Shown here piece by piece: positions 25,043-33,147 of a DNA stretch of 64,000 nt (position 1 is its first letter; the number at the start of each line of letters is the position of its first letter). The translations under genes were made by a program, and so were the position numbers. Below the pieces are notes generated by a model that was not told the origin of the DNA, did no database searches, and saw only the letters and a program-made list of their open reading frames with translations. Source of the stretch: Patiriisocius marinistellae (GTDB lineage: Bacteria; Bacteroidota; Bacteroidia; Flavobacteriales; Flavobacteriaceae); NCBI RefSeq assembly GCF_009014635.1, contig NZ_BKCF01000002.1, forward strand, positions 186,001 through 250,000, in the 5' to 3' direction.

Positions 25043-25507
25043 TTATAAAATTTCTCCAAAAAGTTCAATTAGCTTTTTTCTTCGGTATTCAAATATTTCA
25101 TCCAACTTTGGTTTTACTAAAAATGGATGCGCTAGTTGGCCTAGAAAACCCATAGGAACTTTATAATCTACAATATCTTCCATTTCTACTCCTCCTTCAA
25201 TTTCTTTAATAAAATGTTTGTGATGCCATAATGAGTAAGGGCCAAAGCGTTGCTCATCAACAAAATATTCTAAGTCTTTAACGTGGGTAATTTCGGTAAC
25301 CCATTTTGTTTTTATTCCTAAAACGGGAGTAACAATGTATTGAATTATTTGGCCGGGATACATAGCTCTATCTGCGCCAGAAAGGATTTCAAACCCCATA
25401 TAATCTGGAGTAATAGTTTTAAGATTTTTAGGATTGGACAAGAAATCCCACGCTTTTTGCATTGTAATAGGTACGCGTTGCTTAGCGTGTAGTGTATATA
25501 TTTTCAT
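25043..25507 (-). CDS. SRPBCC family protein
   Basis: A 154-residue START/Bet v1-fold protein: LHAKQRVPITMQKAWDFLSNPKNLKTITP, YPGQIIQYIVTPVLGIKTKWVTEITHV and YSLWHHKHFIKEIEGGVEMEDIVDYKVPMG. This subgroup is often annotated as a cell-division-inhibitor-like or ligand-binding SRPBCC protein and is frequently found beside photolyase and SDR genes. Ligand unknown. It is 45 bases upstream of the SDR gene. Confidence 0.82.
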   Translation of the reverse strand: MKIYTLHAKQRVPITMQKAWDFLSNPKNLKTITPDYMGFEILSGADRAMYPGQIIQYIVTPVLGIKTKWVTEITHVKDLEYFVDEQRFGPYSLWHHKHFIKEIEGGVEMEDIVDYKVPMGFLGQLAHPFLVKPKLDEIFEYRRKKLIELFGEIL

Positions 25508-25557
25508 TTCACGTTGTTTCTGAAAAGAATTTAGTAGTTAAAATAGAGTCTTGTAAA

Positions 25558-25674
25558 TTAGTTTGCTAATTTATTTCCGTTGCTTTTCATCAAACGATAA
25601 AATGAATTAGCAGCATCATTTTTTCTCTTTCTGAAATTTAAAAAAGACTTAAAATAATTTATAAAAGATTTCAT
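25558..25674 (-). CDS. Small basic ORF, 38 residues, heading the photolyase cluster
   Basis: An ATG ORF of 38 residues (MKSFINYFKSFLNFRKRKND...) with about a quarter Lys/Arg and an amphipathic aromatic N-terminus. It ends 51 bases before the SRPBCC gene on the same strand. No family recognised. Codon use is like the neighbours', but the length is too short to prove coding. Confidence 0.42.
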   Translation of the reverse strand: MKSFINYFKSFLNFRKRKNDAANSFYRLMKSNGNKLAN

Positions 25675-26082
25675 AGATTTTCTTTTCAGATAAAGATATT
25701 ATTGTTTTACGTTATTATGATTATCTTAAACAAAATATTAACAATTTAAAATGTGTAATTTAGTTTTTGATTAAAAAAAAAGCTAATCTGTAGATTATCA
25801 GCTATTATTGGTTTCAAAACAATTATGTGGAGTTTCTACATTTCAGAAGAGACTATTAAAAAAATTTTTGAAATCATTTTTTTTTAAAGTTGTTTAAATA
25901 AACGTTGAATGATAAAGACACCTTAAATAATGCAGTTATAATGGCTTTCTGAGACCATTAATTTTAATGAGTTTTTGATATCATTTTAAGGTTTTGTTAA
26001 CTTATTTGACCCTAACGTATATGTAAATTGCAGGGAATAATCTAATAACCATATTAACGTAATTTTTAAAAAAATAAATAAG
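25675..26082. other. 408-base divergent intergenic region
   Basis: Very AT-rich space between the photolyase cluster and the DUF2911 gene. I see no consensus promoter, terminator, ORF or word copy that stands out. Confidence 0.55.
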
Positions 26083-26925
26083 ATGAAAAAAGCATTTTTT
26101 TACTTGGCAATGGTAACCCTTTCAATGGGTGCATTTGCTCAAATTAATACTCCTGCACCAAGCCCTTTCCAAAAAATAGAACAAAAAGTAGGATTGACAG
26201 ATGTAACTGTTGAGTATTCAAGACCATCAATGAAAGGTCGTACTATTTTTGGTGATTTAGTGCCTTATGACAAAATGTGGCGTACGGGAGCAAATAAAAA
26301 TACTATTGTTACTTTTAGTGATGATGTAATGGTAGGTGGAAAAGAATTGAAAGCTGGTAGTTACTCTGTATTTACTAAGCCTGGGGCTGTAAATTGGGAT
26401 GTATATTTCTATAGTGATACAGAAAATTGGGGTACACCAGAAAAATGGGATGATAATAAAGTAGCTGCAATGGTAACTGCTAAAACTTTTGCAATGCCTA
26501 TGGCTATTGAGACGTTTACAATCACATTTGATGATCTTAAAAATGATGGTGCTAATATGGGTATTCTTTGGGATAAATCATACGTATCAGTACCATTTAC
26601 TACAATGACTGATAAAATGGTAACTTCTAGCATTGAAAATGTAATGAGTGGTCCAAGTGGTGGAGATTACTACAATGCTGCGGTATACTATTTAGAAAAT
26701 GGTAAAGATATTAATAAAGCAAAAGAGTGGATCGATAAAGCAGTTGCATCAAATGATAAAGCATTTTGGTATAAGAGACAGCAATCTTTAATTTATGCAA
26801 AAGCTGGTGATACTAAAGGTGCTATCAAAGCGGCAAAAGCTTCTATGGCTCAAGCACAAGAGCAAGGTAACATGGATTACGTTGCATTGAACAAAAAATC
26901 ATTAAAAGAGTGGGGAGCAATGTAG
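26083..26925 (+). CDS. Secreted DUF2911 protein
   Basis: A 280-residue protein with a signal peptide ending GAFAQ near residue 20. DUF2911 is evident in VGLTDVTVEYSRPSMKGRTIFGDLVPYDKMWRTGANKNT and KELKAGSYSVFTKPG; the last about 85 residues form helical repeats resembling a tetratricopeptide pair (YYNAAVYYLENGKDINKAKEWIDKAV and YAKAGDTKGAIKAAKAS). Function is unknown; predicted periplasmic. Own terminator downstream. Confidence 0.88.
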   Translation: MKKAFFYLAMVTLSMGAFAQINTPAPSPFQKIEQKVGLTDVTVEYSRPSMKGRTIFGDLVPYDKMWRTGANKNTIVTFSDDVMVGGKELKAGSYSVFTKPGAVNWDVYFYSDTENWGTPEKWDDNKVAAMVTAKTFAMPMAIETFTITFDDLKNDGANMGILWDKSYVSVPFTTMTDKMVTSSIENVMSGPSGGDYYNAAVYYLENGKDINKAKEWIDKAVASNDKAFWYKRQQSLIYAKAGDTKGAIKAAKASMAQAQEQGNMDYVALNKKSLKEWGAM

Positions 26926-26944
26926 TTGCTAATTCTTTATTAAT

Positions 26945-26978
26945 AAAAACGCCTCAAGTTTTTGCTTGGGGCGTTTTT
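26945..26978 (+). terminator. Terminator of the DUF2911 gene
   Basis: A 14-bp stem (AAAAACGCCTCAAG with CTTGGGGCGTTTTT, one G-U pair) around TTTTTG; ends in five T. Confidence 0.92.
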
Positions 26979-27029
26979 GTTTGTTTACTGCGGAAATGTG
27001 GTAGGGGGGAGGTCTTGAGAATTATATAT

Positions 27030-27494
27030 TTATTCATCAATATTTAATCTCATTTTTAATAAATCTGGTTTAAACCCGAATTTACTATAGGCTTTAAGAG
27101 CGCTTTCATTTTCTGCGTATACATCTAATTGAATTTCTGTGAGATTTCTTTCTTTTGCTTTTAATATTAAAGCATCGATAATTTTTCTATTTATTCCTTT
27201 TCCTCGAAATTCTGGTAATACAAACATAAAACCTAAGTAAGCATATTGCGCTATCTTTTTATAGGGTTTTGAGTTTTTAATAACCAAATGCCCCGAACCA
27301 ATAATTTTCCCACCTATAGTGGCAACTAAAACATCTGCACTTTTACTTTTGATAAGATTAGTCAAATCATAATATGTTATTAAACTCTCTTTTAAATTTG
27401 AAGCAAAGGGGCGTTCGTAAGCTATAACTTCTTGCTCAAATGATTTCAAGATTTTCAAGTCATCAATGTGTGCTTCTCTAATTTTTATTTCCAT
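27030..27494 (-). CDS. GNAT family N-acetyltransferase
   Basis: A GCN5-type acyltransferase of 154 residues from ATG 27494 (MEIKIREAHIDDLKIL). Acetyl-CoA binding motif A is visible as AYLGFMFVLPEFRGKGINRKIIDAL (R/Q-x-x-G-x-G/A pattern), followed by YAENESALKAYSKFGFK, motif B. The frame extends eight codons upstream to 27518, which is less likely because the ATG after an A-rich tract gives the standard GNAT start. Substrate unknown. It follows an SDR gene in the ArsR-regulator cluster. Confidence 0.85.
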   Translation of the reverse strand: MEIKIREAHIDDLKILKSFEQEVIAYERPFASNLKESLITYYDLTNLIKSKSADVLVATIGGKIIGSGHLVIKNSKPYKKIAQYAYLGFMFVLPEFRGKGINRKIIDALILKAKERNLTEIQLDVYAENESALKAYSKFGFKPDLLKMRLNIDE

Positions 27495-27544
27495 TCTTTT
27501 TAATTTAAAAATGTTCAACCCTTTTATGTAGAATTGATAGTGTT

Positions 27545-28147
27545 TTAATCATATATTCTAATAATTTCTCCATTACCTTTACCAATTACACTTCTCACAA
27601 AACCATTAATTACTTTTCTCATTGGGATTGGATTATGGCCTGGAAATAAATCTTTGTACTTATCATAAGCATCCTCAACCATTCCAGATGAAACTACATT
27701 TACTCTTATTCCGTTTTCTATTTCGAGCGCTACAGCTTTAACAAAACTATGTATACCACCATTTACCATTGCGGCACTTGTTGTTTTTATAACAGGATCG
27801 TCTGCTAATATACCTGTGGATAATGTTATAGAGCCATTTGCTGTTAAATAATGTTGTCCAATTCGTACAAGATTTACCTGTCCCATAAGTTTACTTTTGA
27901 GTCCAATGTAATAATCTTCCTCAGTAAGTTTATTAAAATCATCCCACTTGGCTTCACCAGCAATGCAAATGATAGCATCAAGTTTTCCAGTTTTCTCAAA
28001 CATAGATTTTATAGATGTACTATCTGCTATATCAACAGTAACATCTCCATTTGTTCTGCCTGCTATGAGTATATTATTTTCTTCTTTGAAATGAGAAACT
28101 ACTGTTTTACCAATGGTGCCATTTCCTCCTATTATTAAAATTTTCAT
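27545..28147 (-). CDS. Short-chain dehydrogenase (short form)
   Basis: A 200-residue SDR from ATG 28147 (MKILIIGGNGTIGKTV, the NAD(P)-binding turn). It has the abbreviated form of the NmrA/YbdG-like short SDRs: GRTNGDVTVDIAD, IICIAGEAKWDDF, LSTGILADDPVIKTTSAAMVNGGIHSFVKAVALEI. The catalytic Tyr of the YxxxK motif is absent (SAAMVNGGIHSF). A further upstream ATG at 28171 would overlap the neighbouring gene. Role unknown; probably part of the unit started by the ArsR-type regulator. Confidence 0.8.
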   Translation of the reverse strand: MKILIIGGNGTIGKTVVSHFKEENNILIAGRTNGDVTVDIADSTSIKSMFEKTGKLDAIICIAGEAKWDDFNKLTEEDYYIGLKSKLMGQVNLVRIGQHYLTANGSITLSTGILADDPVIKTTSAAMVNGGIHSFVKAVALEIENGIRVNVVSSGMVEDAYDKYKDLFPGHNPIPMRKVINGFVRSVIGKGNGEIIRIYD

Positions 28148-28158
28148 TATTTTACGAT

Positions 28159-28428
28159 TTAATTTATACATTTTGTTTTTTCACATTTCTTTTTATTATT
28201 TCGAGTCTTATATATTGTCAGAGTTGCAATGACACTCCAAAGCAAGTTTGTTACGAATGGTGGTATCGCATTGTAGTAATAGCAATTTATAGCTATTAAA
28301 AGCCCACCAAATAAGTTTAGATATTTGCTGTAATTTAAATAGTTTTTATTTTCAATAAGTGTTAATGCGTAAGCAAGGATTATTAGCCCTGAACCTGACC
28401 AGCCTAAAACGTCAATTATTGTTTTCAT
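28159..28428 (-). CDS. Small membrane protein, CBU_0592-like
   Basis: An 89-residue protein with three hydrophobic segments (about 5-25, 33-52 and 55-75): IIDVLGWSGSGLIILAYALTL, NYSKYLNLFGGLLIAINCYYY and PPFVTNLLWSVIATLTIY. The G-W-x-G start and N-x-F-G-G motif match the CBU_0592 family of small membrane proteins; function unknown. The C-terminus is Lys/Cys-rich (KKKCEKTKC). It follows the regulator gene by 42 bases; a palindrome (CATATA...TATATG, 28426-28449) overlaps its start codon. Confidence 0.75.
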   Translation of the reverse strand: MKTIIDVLGWSGSGLIILAYALTLIENKNYLNYSKYLNLFGGLLIAINCYYYNAIPPFVTNLLWSVIATLTIYKTRNNKKKCEKTKCIN

Positions 28429-28470
28429 ATATTGTTATATTGATATATGTAGATATGTTAGTTTGTTTTT

Positions 28471-28773
28471 TTAGTTCAGAAAATTAATAAATTGTCTAAT
28501 TACCTTTTCATTTCTTTTAAAATAAGACCACTTTCCGTGTCGTGTGGATATTAATAAGCCACACTTTTCCATATTACTTAAATATGTTGAAATAGTAGAT
28601 TGTGATAAGCCTGTCTTTTCTTGAATATAGGTAACACATACACCATCATTAAAATGCTTTAAAGTTTCGTGTGGTGGGAAGTGTTTCTCTGGTGCTTTTA
28701 ACCACTCCATTATTTGCATTCTGGTCTGATTAGATAAACATTTTCCAATTTCTGTAGCTGTTCTCAGATTCAT
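28471..28773 (-). CDS. ArsR-type winged-helix transcriptional regulator
   Basis: A 100-residue repressor-type DNA-binding protein: CLSNQTRMQIMEWLKAPEKHF at the start, then VCVTYIQEKTGLSQSTISTYLSNMEKCGLLISTRHGKWSYFK, a standard ArsR-family wHTH with the recognition helix at about 55-68. The cysteines (Cys12, Cys46, Cys72) do not form a clear metal site. The palindrome at its promoter suggests autorepression. It likely controls the downstream membrane protein, SDR and GNAT genes; the inducer cannot be deduced. Confidence 0.86.
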   Translation of the reverse strand: MNLRTATEIGKCLSNQTRMQIMEWLKAPEKHFPPHETLKHFNDGVCVTYIQEKTGLSQSTISTYLSNMEKCGLLISTRHGKWSYFKRNEKVIRQFINFLN

Positions 28774-28777
28774 ACCA

Positions 28778-28803
28778 CAAACATATCTATAATTATCGAT
28801 ATG
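28778..28803 (-). promoter_or_regulatory. Promoter and possible operator of the ArsR-type regulator gene
   Basis: CAAACATA at 28778-28785 reads TATGTTTG on the minus strand (-7 element). It overlaps the inverted repeat CATATC-N10-GATATG (28782-28803), a reasonable autorepression site. AT-richness makes such repeats easy to find by chance. Confidence 0.45.
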
Positions 28804-28867
28804 AAAAATGAATTAAGAAACATTTGTGAAAATGGGTGTTTTAGGTTTTAAATATCATTATTTAAAT

Positions 28868-29251
28868 TTACAAAACATAAGCATTAAACATTTCGTCCAA
28901 AGTTAATTTAGGGTCATTAGTTAAACCAGGATGCGTTTTAGAGCTTTGAATAATTGTGCTTCTGCATGCAACTAGCCATCTAAACCTATCTGATAATTCA
29001 AAAGCTCCAATTTTTCCACCAGAGGATTCACCATTACATATTAATTTCCAGGAATTTAAATAATTATTGAGCATAACTAACTCAACTTCACAAGAGAATG
29101 AATTCAATTTTTCTGGATTGATATAAAATTTTATGTCAAGAAATTTTTTCTGTTTAGAAAATAAAATAACACCAACATTAAAGAATTCTTCCCTTTCTAC
29201 TTTTGGAACAATTCTAATTATTGCATACTCAAATGTAGCTCTATCTTGCAT
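28868..29251 (-). CDS. DUF3037 protein, partner of the HipA-like kinase
   Basis: A 127-residue cytosolic protein of the DUF3037 family: FEYAIIRIVPKVEREEFFNVGVILFSKQKKFLDIKFY, then DRFRWLVACRSTIIQSSKTHPGLTNDPKLTLDEMF. In many bacteria this gene directly follows a HipA_2-type kinase gene, as here where the two overlap by 11 bases. Function unknown. The strict pairing suggests that it modulates, or is a substrate of, the kinase. Confidence 0.85.
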   Translation of the reverse strand: MQDRATFEYAIIRIVPKVEREEFFNVGVILFSKQKKFLDIKFYINPEKLNSFSCEVELVMLNNYLNSWKLICNGESSGGKIGAFELSDRFRWLVACRSTIIQSSKTHPGLTNDPKLTLDEMFNAYVL

Positions 29252-30020
29252 TTTCAGCTTCTTTAACTAATACATCAATCTTTGATAATCGTGTATTTAA
29301 ATATTTAATATAGGCTTCTCGCATGTCGTTTCCAGACATAGTATCAGACTCACTTAGCAAAAAATTTTCTGGAATGCTTGAAACTATTTCTTCAATTTTC
29401 TCTGGTTTGAGTAATTTCTGAATCTCTTTAGAAGCTTCTTCTAGCCTAGTAGCACTTTGTAAAAGTACGTGGTCTTTAATAAGAGGAAAAGTTCTAGTAA
29501 GATGGGCCTCCCAATTTTTCCAATCATGATGAAAATAAAAACTTGCCCCGTTATCAATAACCCAAAGTTCATTGTGCCACTGTAGTAAATTTGTGTTTTT
29601 AGTTGTTCTGTCTATGTTACTAATGATACTATCTAATAATACTATTTTTGAAGCTGTTAAAGCATCTACATCACTAACTAATGGGTCAAAAGTGATGGCT
29701 CCAGATAAAAAATGTAATCCAAGATTGAGGCCTATACTAAATTTAAGTAAGTCTTGGATTTCTTCATCAGGCTCAGTTTTACTAAATGAATCATCAAGAT
29801 TCATCAAGACAAGTTCTGGAACCTTAAGGTTAAGTGCTCGAGCAATTTCACCACCAAGAAATTCAGCTATTAATGCTTTTTTACCCTGACCAGCTCCTCT
29901 AAATTTTAGCACATATAGGTAGCCATCATCTGCTTTTACTATAGCTGGTAGTGAACCACCTTCTCTTAGAGGTTGTACATACTGAATGACATTTACTGTT
30001 CGGATATCAATTTTATTCAT
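29241..30020 (-). CDS. HipA-like (HipA_2) protein kinase
   Basis: A 259-residue protein resembling the kinase core of HipA without the N-terminal subdomain. Visible: GGSLPAIVKADDGYLYVLKFRGAGQGKKALIAEFLGGEIAR (nucleotide-binding lobe, Lys39 as candidate ATP-binding lysine), LLDSIISNIDRTTKNTNLL with catalytic-type Asp137 and Asn144, and LWVIDNGASF with metal-binding-type Asp156. Active-site residues are therefore intact. No HipB-type antitoxin with a helix-turn-helix is adjacent; the partner is DUF3037. A clear promoter precedes it. Whether it is a toxin is unknown. Confidence 0.85.
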   Translation of the reverse strand: MNKIDIRTVNVIQYVQPLREGGSLPAIVKADDGYLYVLKFRGAGQGKKALIAEFLGGEIARALNLKVPELVLMNLDDSFSKTEPDEEIQDLLKFSIGLNLGLHFLSGAITFDPLVSDVDALTASKIVLLDSIISNIDRTTKNTNLLQWHNELWVIDNGASFYFHHDWKNWEAHLTRTFPLIKDHVLLQSATRLEEASKEIQKLLKPEKIEEIVSSIPENFLLSESDTMSGNDMREAYIKYLNTRLSKIDVLVKEAENAR

Positions 30021-30028
30021 ATATGTTA

Positions 30029-30036
30029 CAAATATA
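30029..30036 (-). promoter_or_regulatory. -7 promoter element of the HipA-like/DUF3037 operon
   Basis: Reads TATATTTG on the minus strand; start codon only nine bases beyond, so the leader is very short or absent. Confidence 0.6.
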
Positions 30037-30181
30037 ATTCATTACACAAAAGTTAGTTTTAATTATCCCTAATCCTAATAAAACTATGCTAGACAAAATT
30101 AAATGAATTTTATTAGCATTCCAGACATAATTATATAATGCTCACTTCAAAATATAAAGCAAAAATATTTTTGAAATTTTA

Positions 30182-31228
30182 TCAAAGAAGATTTATAATT
30201 CGCAATGCAGAAACAACCGCACCTTCCATATAGCCTCCATATTCTATAGCAGTTTCTGTGCCTGACAAGAATAATTTATCATTCTTATAGCTTTGCTGCA
30301 ATGCTGGATGACCATTGTTTTGATGTGGTCTTTGTACCATTTGATCTCCACCCACTACAAACTCATTTGTCCATATTTTATCAAAATAATTAGGAGGTTT
30401 TTTAGCCTCTTCTCCTAGAAGTTCAATTAATTGTTTTAGCACAAATTGTTTTCTTTCTTCTTGAGAGTAAGATGCTGCCTCACCATTCAAAAACCCTGTA
30501 AAACCAAATTTATTTTCTTCAAAGTTTGTGTGGTCGTGCATTTCTGTAATGATATTAGAGTGGCTAAACAACATCCCCGAATATCCGTTTTTTCTCCAGA
30601 AAGGTGATTCATACTCTAACACAAACTTAATTGAACCAGACATCCAGGTATGTACACTTGGCAAAAGCTGAGACATCATACTTGGTAGTTGAGGAGAAAA
30701 CTGGATTTGTGAGCCTATAAGTTCTGGCGGCAAGCAAAGAACAACTATATCTGCATAGCGCTTTTCTCCATTTGAAATCTCAACCAACAACTCATTATCA
30801 ACTTCTGAAATAGCAATTGCTTTTGTATTAAGGTCAATCTTTTCTGGATTTATTTTATTGACTAAAGCGTCAATAAGATTCTGAGTTCCTCCTTTTAATC
30901 TATAAGAGGGTTTTTCAGATTCTGAAACAAAAAAATGCTGTGGTGGTTGAGATGAGTTGGTTTGAAACAAAGAGATCCCTTTTGAATATTGCGGATATTT
31001 TTGCAGACCTAATTCATCTATCAAAGAAATTAAATTTTTGTGTATTTCAGAAAACCAAGTTGCGCCTAACTCTAGAGGTGTTCCTAGTTTTCCTTTTATA
31101 GTTTGTATACGCCCACCTAACCTTGATGAAGCTTCTATCACTTTAGCATCTTTACCTTTTTTTGACAATAAATAAGCCAAAGTTAAACCACTTAATCCAC
31201 CACCAATAATTAATATTCGTTCTTTCAT
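30182..31228 (-). CDS. FAD-dependent amine oxidase family protein
   Basis: A 348-residue flavoprotein. The N-terminal dinucleotide-binding fold is plain (ILIIGGGLSGLTLAYLLSKKG, E36 in VIEASSRLGGRI), followed by LGATWFSEIH, and the C-terminal FAD-closing motif LFLSGTETAIEYGGYMEGAVVSALR. It belongs to the monoamine oxidase/phytoene-desaturase-like group; shorter than typical MAO (about 450), lacking a C-terminal membrane anchor. Substrate unknown. Monocistronic by spacing. Confidence 0.87.
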   Translation of the reverse strand: MKERILIIGGGLSGLTLAYLLSKKGKDAKVIEASSRLGGRIQTIKGKLGTPLELGATWFSEIHKNLISLIDELGLQKYPQYSKGISLFQTNSSQPPQHFFVSESEKPSYRLKGGTQNLIDALVNKINPEKIDLNTKAIAISEVDNELLVEISNGEKRYADIVVLCLPPELIGSQIQFSPQLPSMMSQLLPSVHTWMSGSIKFVLEYESPFWRKNGYSGMLFSHSNIITEMHDHTNFEENKFGFTGFLNGEAASYSQEERKQFVLKQLIELLGEEAKKPPNYFDKIWTNEFVVGGDQMVQRPHQNNGHPALQQSYKNDKLFLSGTETAIEYGGYMEGAVVSALRIINLL

Positions 31229-31287
31229 TTAATACTATCTCTGTAAAAAGCTATAGTAAAAATACAATAGCTTTTTTTAAATGTTAA

Positions 31288-31902
31288 TTACTGAGGCCTA
31301 CTAGAAAACACTAACCAATTTACACAAGCAAGTATACAAGTATTTGCAATACCCAAATAAACTAAAGGCCAGCTAAACCCAAACCAGTATATAACAGGGA
31401 TCCAATATGTAAATATACTCCACACAGAAGACATACAAATGGGGCATTGAATAATAGGTTTTCTTAAATATTTATTGACTTTGAAAAATGTATAATCTTT
31501 ATGAAACTGTATCCCAGTATTTGACAATGTTACCACAATCTTGGAATCAATGCGTTTTATTCGCTCATTTAAAAGGTTAACAAAAGCTACATAATTGCTA
31601 TCTTTTTTAGTTATTAAAATTTCATTATAAGAAATACTAAAATCAAATTCTGGTATTTGCACACGCAATTTCTCTATAAATTCATTAAAAAAGAGCCCCT
31701 CAAAAATGACTTTTTCTTTGCGAGATTTCATTACCCATTTTTTAAATGGAAACAGTATCATCTCGCTATCATAATCTTTTCCATTTGGCATTTTTTCTGT
31801 TTCGCCTTTTGCAGAAATCCAAACCCCAACCATAAATAAAGATTGTATTAAAATATACCCTAATGCAGCTAAAATTGCATAAAAATAAAAACTTGGCTCC
31901 AT
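31288..31902 (-). CDS. Membrane protein with CPIC motif
   Basis: A 204-residue protein with an N-terminal helix (about 5-28), a soluble alpha/beta-looking middle (about 55-135), and two C-terminal helices (about 160-200) after IIQCPICMSSVWSIFTYW. CxxCMSSVW motifs recur in small membrane proteins of Bacteroidota and their phages; I do not recognise a named family or function. The upstream half may be an independent domain. Neighbours give no clue. Confidence 0.65.
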   Translation of the reverse strand: MEPSFYFYAILAALGYILIQSLFMVGVWISAKGETEKMPNGKDYDSEMILFPFKKWVMKSRKEKVIFEGLFFNEFIEKLRVQIPEFDFSISYNEILITKKDSNYVAFVNLLNERIKRIDSKIVVTLSNTGIQFHKDYTFFKVNKYLRKPIIQCPICMSSVWSIFTYWIPVIYWFGFSWPLVYLGIANTCILACVNWLVFSSRPQ

Positions 31903-31927
31903 AATTCTAAATGTTTTAAAGATGAAA

Positions 31928-31962
31928 AAGAAGCTTTATTTTATAGCAATAAAGCTTCTTTT
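31928..31962 (-). terminator. Terminator of the AraC-SDR-ABM unit
   Basis: AAGAAGCTTTATT pairs perfectly with AATAAAGCTTCTT around a seven-base loop; A-rich plus-strand flank provides the minus-strand T-tract. Confidence 0.8.
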
Positions 31963-31986
31963 GTATTACTTATAATTTGTTATTAA

Positions 31987-32274
31987 TTAAACTACTTTAT
32001 AAATTTTAACCTCAGGATTATCCTTTAGATAAGGTTTTAAACCGGTTACAACATCATTAGTAAACAAGGTTGTTGTTAAATAATTTTGTGCATCTTCAAT
32101 ATTTTTAAACCCGTGCAAAACCTGTACATCCTCTTCTCTAATTAAAAGTTCTTTGGAAGTCGCTCCTTTAATAGTTTCTAAAAAGGGTGCTTTGTATTTG
32201 CTGTATACACCTGCTGCGTTTGCTCTGTCCGCATCGTTAATATTAAGACTGATTTCTAAATATGCTTTTGTCAT
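31987..32274 (-). CDS. Small ABM/DUF1330-like protein
   Basis: A 95-residue protein (MTKAYLEISLNINDADRANAAGVYSKY...) with the alternating beta-alpha pattern of dimeric alpha/beta-barrel proteins such as antibiotic-biosynthesis monooxygenases; the assignment is by pattern only. It lies 29 bases after the SDR gene, before a terminator, and is therefore probably the distal gene of that unit. Catalysis cannot be claimed. Confidence 0.55.
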   Translation of the reverse strand: MTKAYLEISLNINDADRANAAGVYSKYKAPFLETIKGATSKELLIREEDVQVLHGFKNIEDAQNYLTTTLFTNDVVTGLKPYLKDNPEVKIYKVV

Positions 32275-32303
32275 TTTATTACGTTTTAATTGTTATTATT
32301 ATA

Positions 32304-33062
32304 TTAATTTCTTCCTGCCATAACACCACCATCAATATCCCAGATAGCACCTGTAACCCAGGCACTATTGTCGCCTAATAAAAAGTCAATAGTTTTTGCT
32401 ATATCTTGAGATGTACCAACTCTACCTATAGGGTGAAAATCGTTAAAACCTTGTAACGTCTCTTCAATCTTATCTTCCTCTATAAACGAACCATAAATAG
32501 GTGTTACAACCACTGCTGGCGATACTGCGTTTACCCGTATATTACTCTCTGCTAACTCCATTGCTAAATGTTGTGTAAGACTATGTAAACCAGCTTTAGC
32601 CATAGAATATGCTGAAGATGGCGTGGCTTTTATAGCTTGTTTTGCCCACATAGATCCTATGTTTACAATAGACCCATTACCATTAGCAGCCATTACTCTT
32701 GCAGCTTCTTGCGTAATAAAGAAAAATGCTTTGTTAAAATTATGGTAGATATCATAATCCTGTTCTGTATGTTCTAAAAAAGGTTTTGGGCTAAAATAGC
32801 CAGCAGAGTTAACTAGGTATTTTAAGTTAGGCATCTCTTTAGATAGCGTCAAGGCAAATGCATTTACCTCTTCCATATCAAACAGATTTACTGCTTTAGT
32901 TTTAACATTTCCGAAGGCAGATAGCGCTTCTTTTGTTTTTTCTAAGTTTTTGTTAGCTCTACCTACAATAGTTACTTCTATGTTTTTCTCTAATAAAAGT
33001 TGCGCAGTAGCTTTACCCATTCCTGTAGTCCCTCCTATGATAAGCGCTTGTGTATTTTTCAT
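32304..33062 (-). CDS. Short-chain dehydrogenase/reductase next to an AraC regulator
   Basis: A 252-residue classical SDR: NADPH-binding [16 protein letters not shown] (residues 8-23), [13 protein letters not shown] (NAG-like), catalytic Ser in [34 protein letters not shown] with intact Tyr-x-x-x-Lys, and [18 protein letters not shown]. Complete active site. Substrate unknown. The AraC regulator gene lies 85 bases upstream on the same strand, and the small ABM-like gene follows. Confidence 0.9.
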   Translation of the reverse strand: MKNTQALIIGGTTGMGKATAQLLLEKNIEVTIVGRANKNLEKTKEALSAFGNVKTKAVNLFDMEEVNAFALTLSKEMPNLKYLVNSAGYFSPKPFLEHTEQDYDIYHNFNKAFFFITQEAARVMAANGNGSIVNIGSMWAKQAIKATPSSAYSMAKAGLHSLTQHLAMELAESNIRVNAVSPAVVVTPIYGSFIEEDKIEETLQGFNDFHPIGRVGTSQDIAKTIDFLLGDNSAWVTGAIWDIDGGVMAGRN

Positions 33063-33147
33063 TATCTTATTTATTAATAATTATACTGCAAAGGTCAATA
33101 TAACATCAAGTATAGAAGATGGACAAAAACGAAAAGGAATGGTACTT

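Noticed and set aside
25558-26082. Possible riboswitch or thermosensor in the AT-rich gaps
   Set aside because: No conserved aptamer-like structure was recognisable; AT-rich pairing alone is not evidence.
29572-29889. A 105-residue plus-strand ORF
   Set aside because: It is antisense to the HipA-like kinase and has no start signal or recognisable motif.
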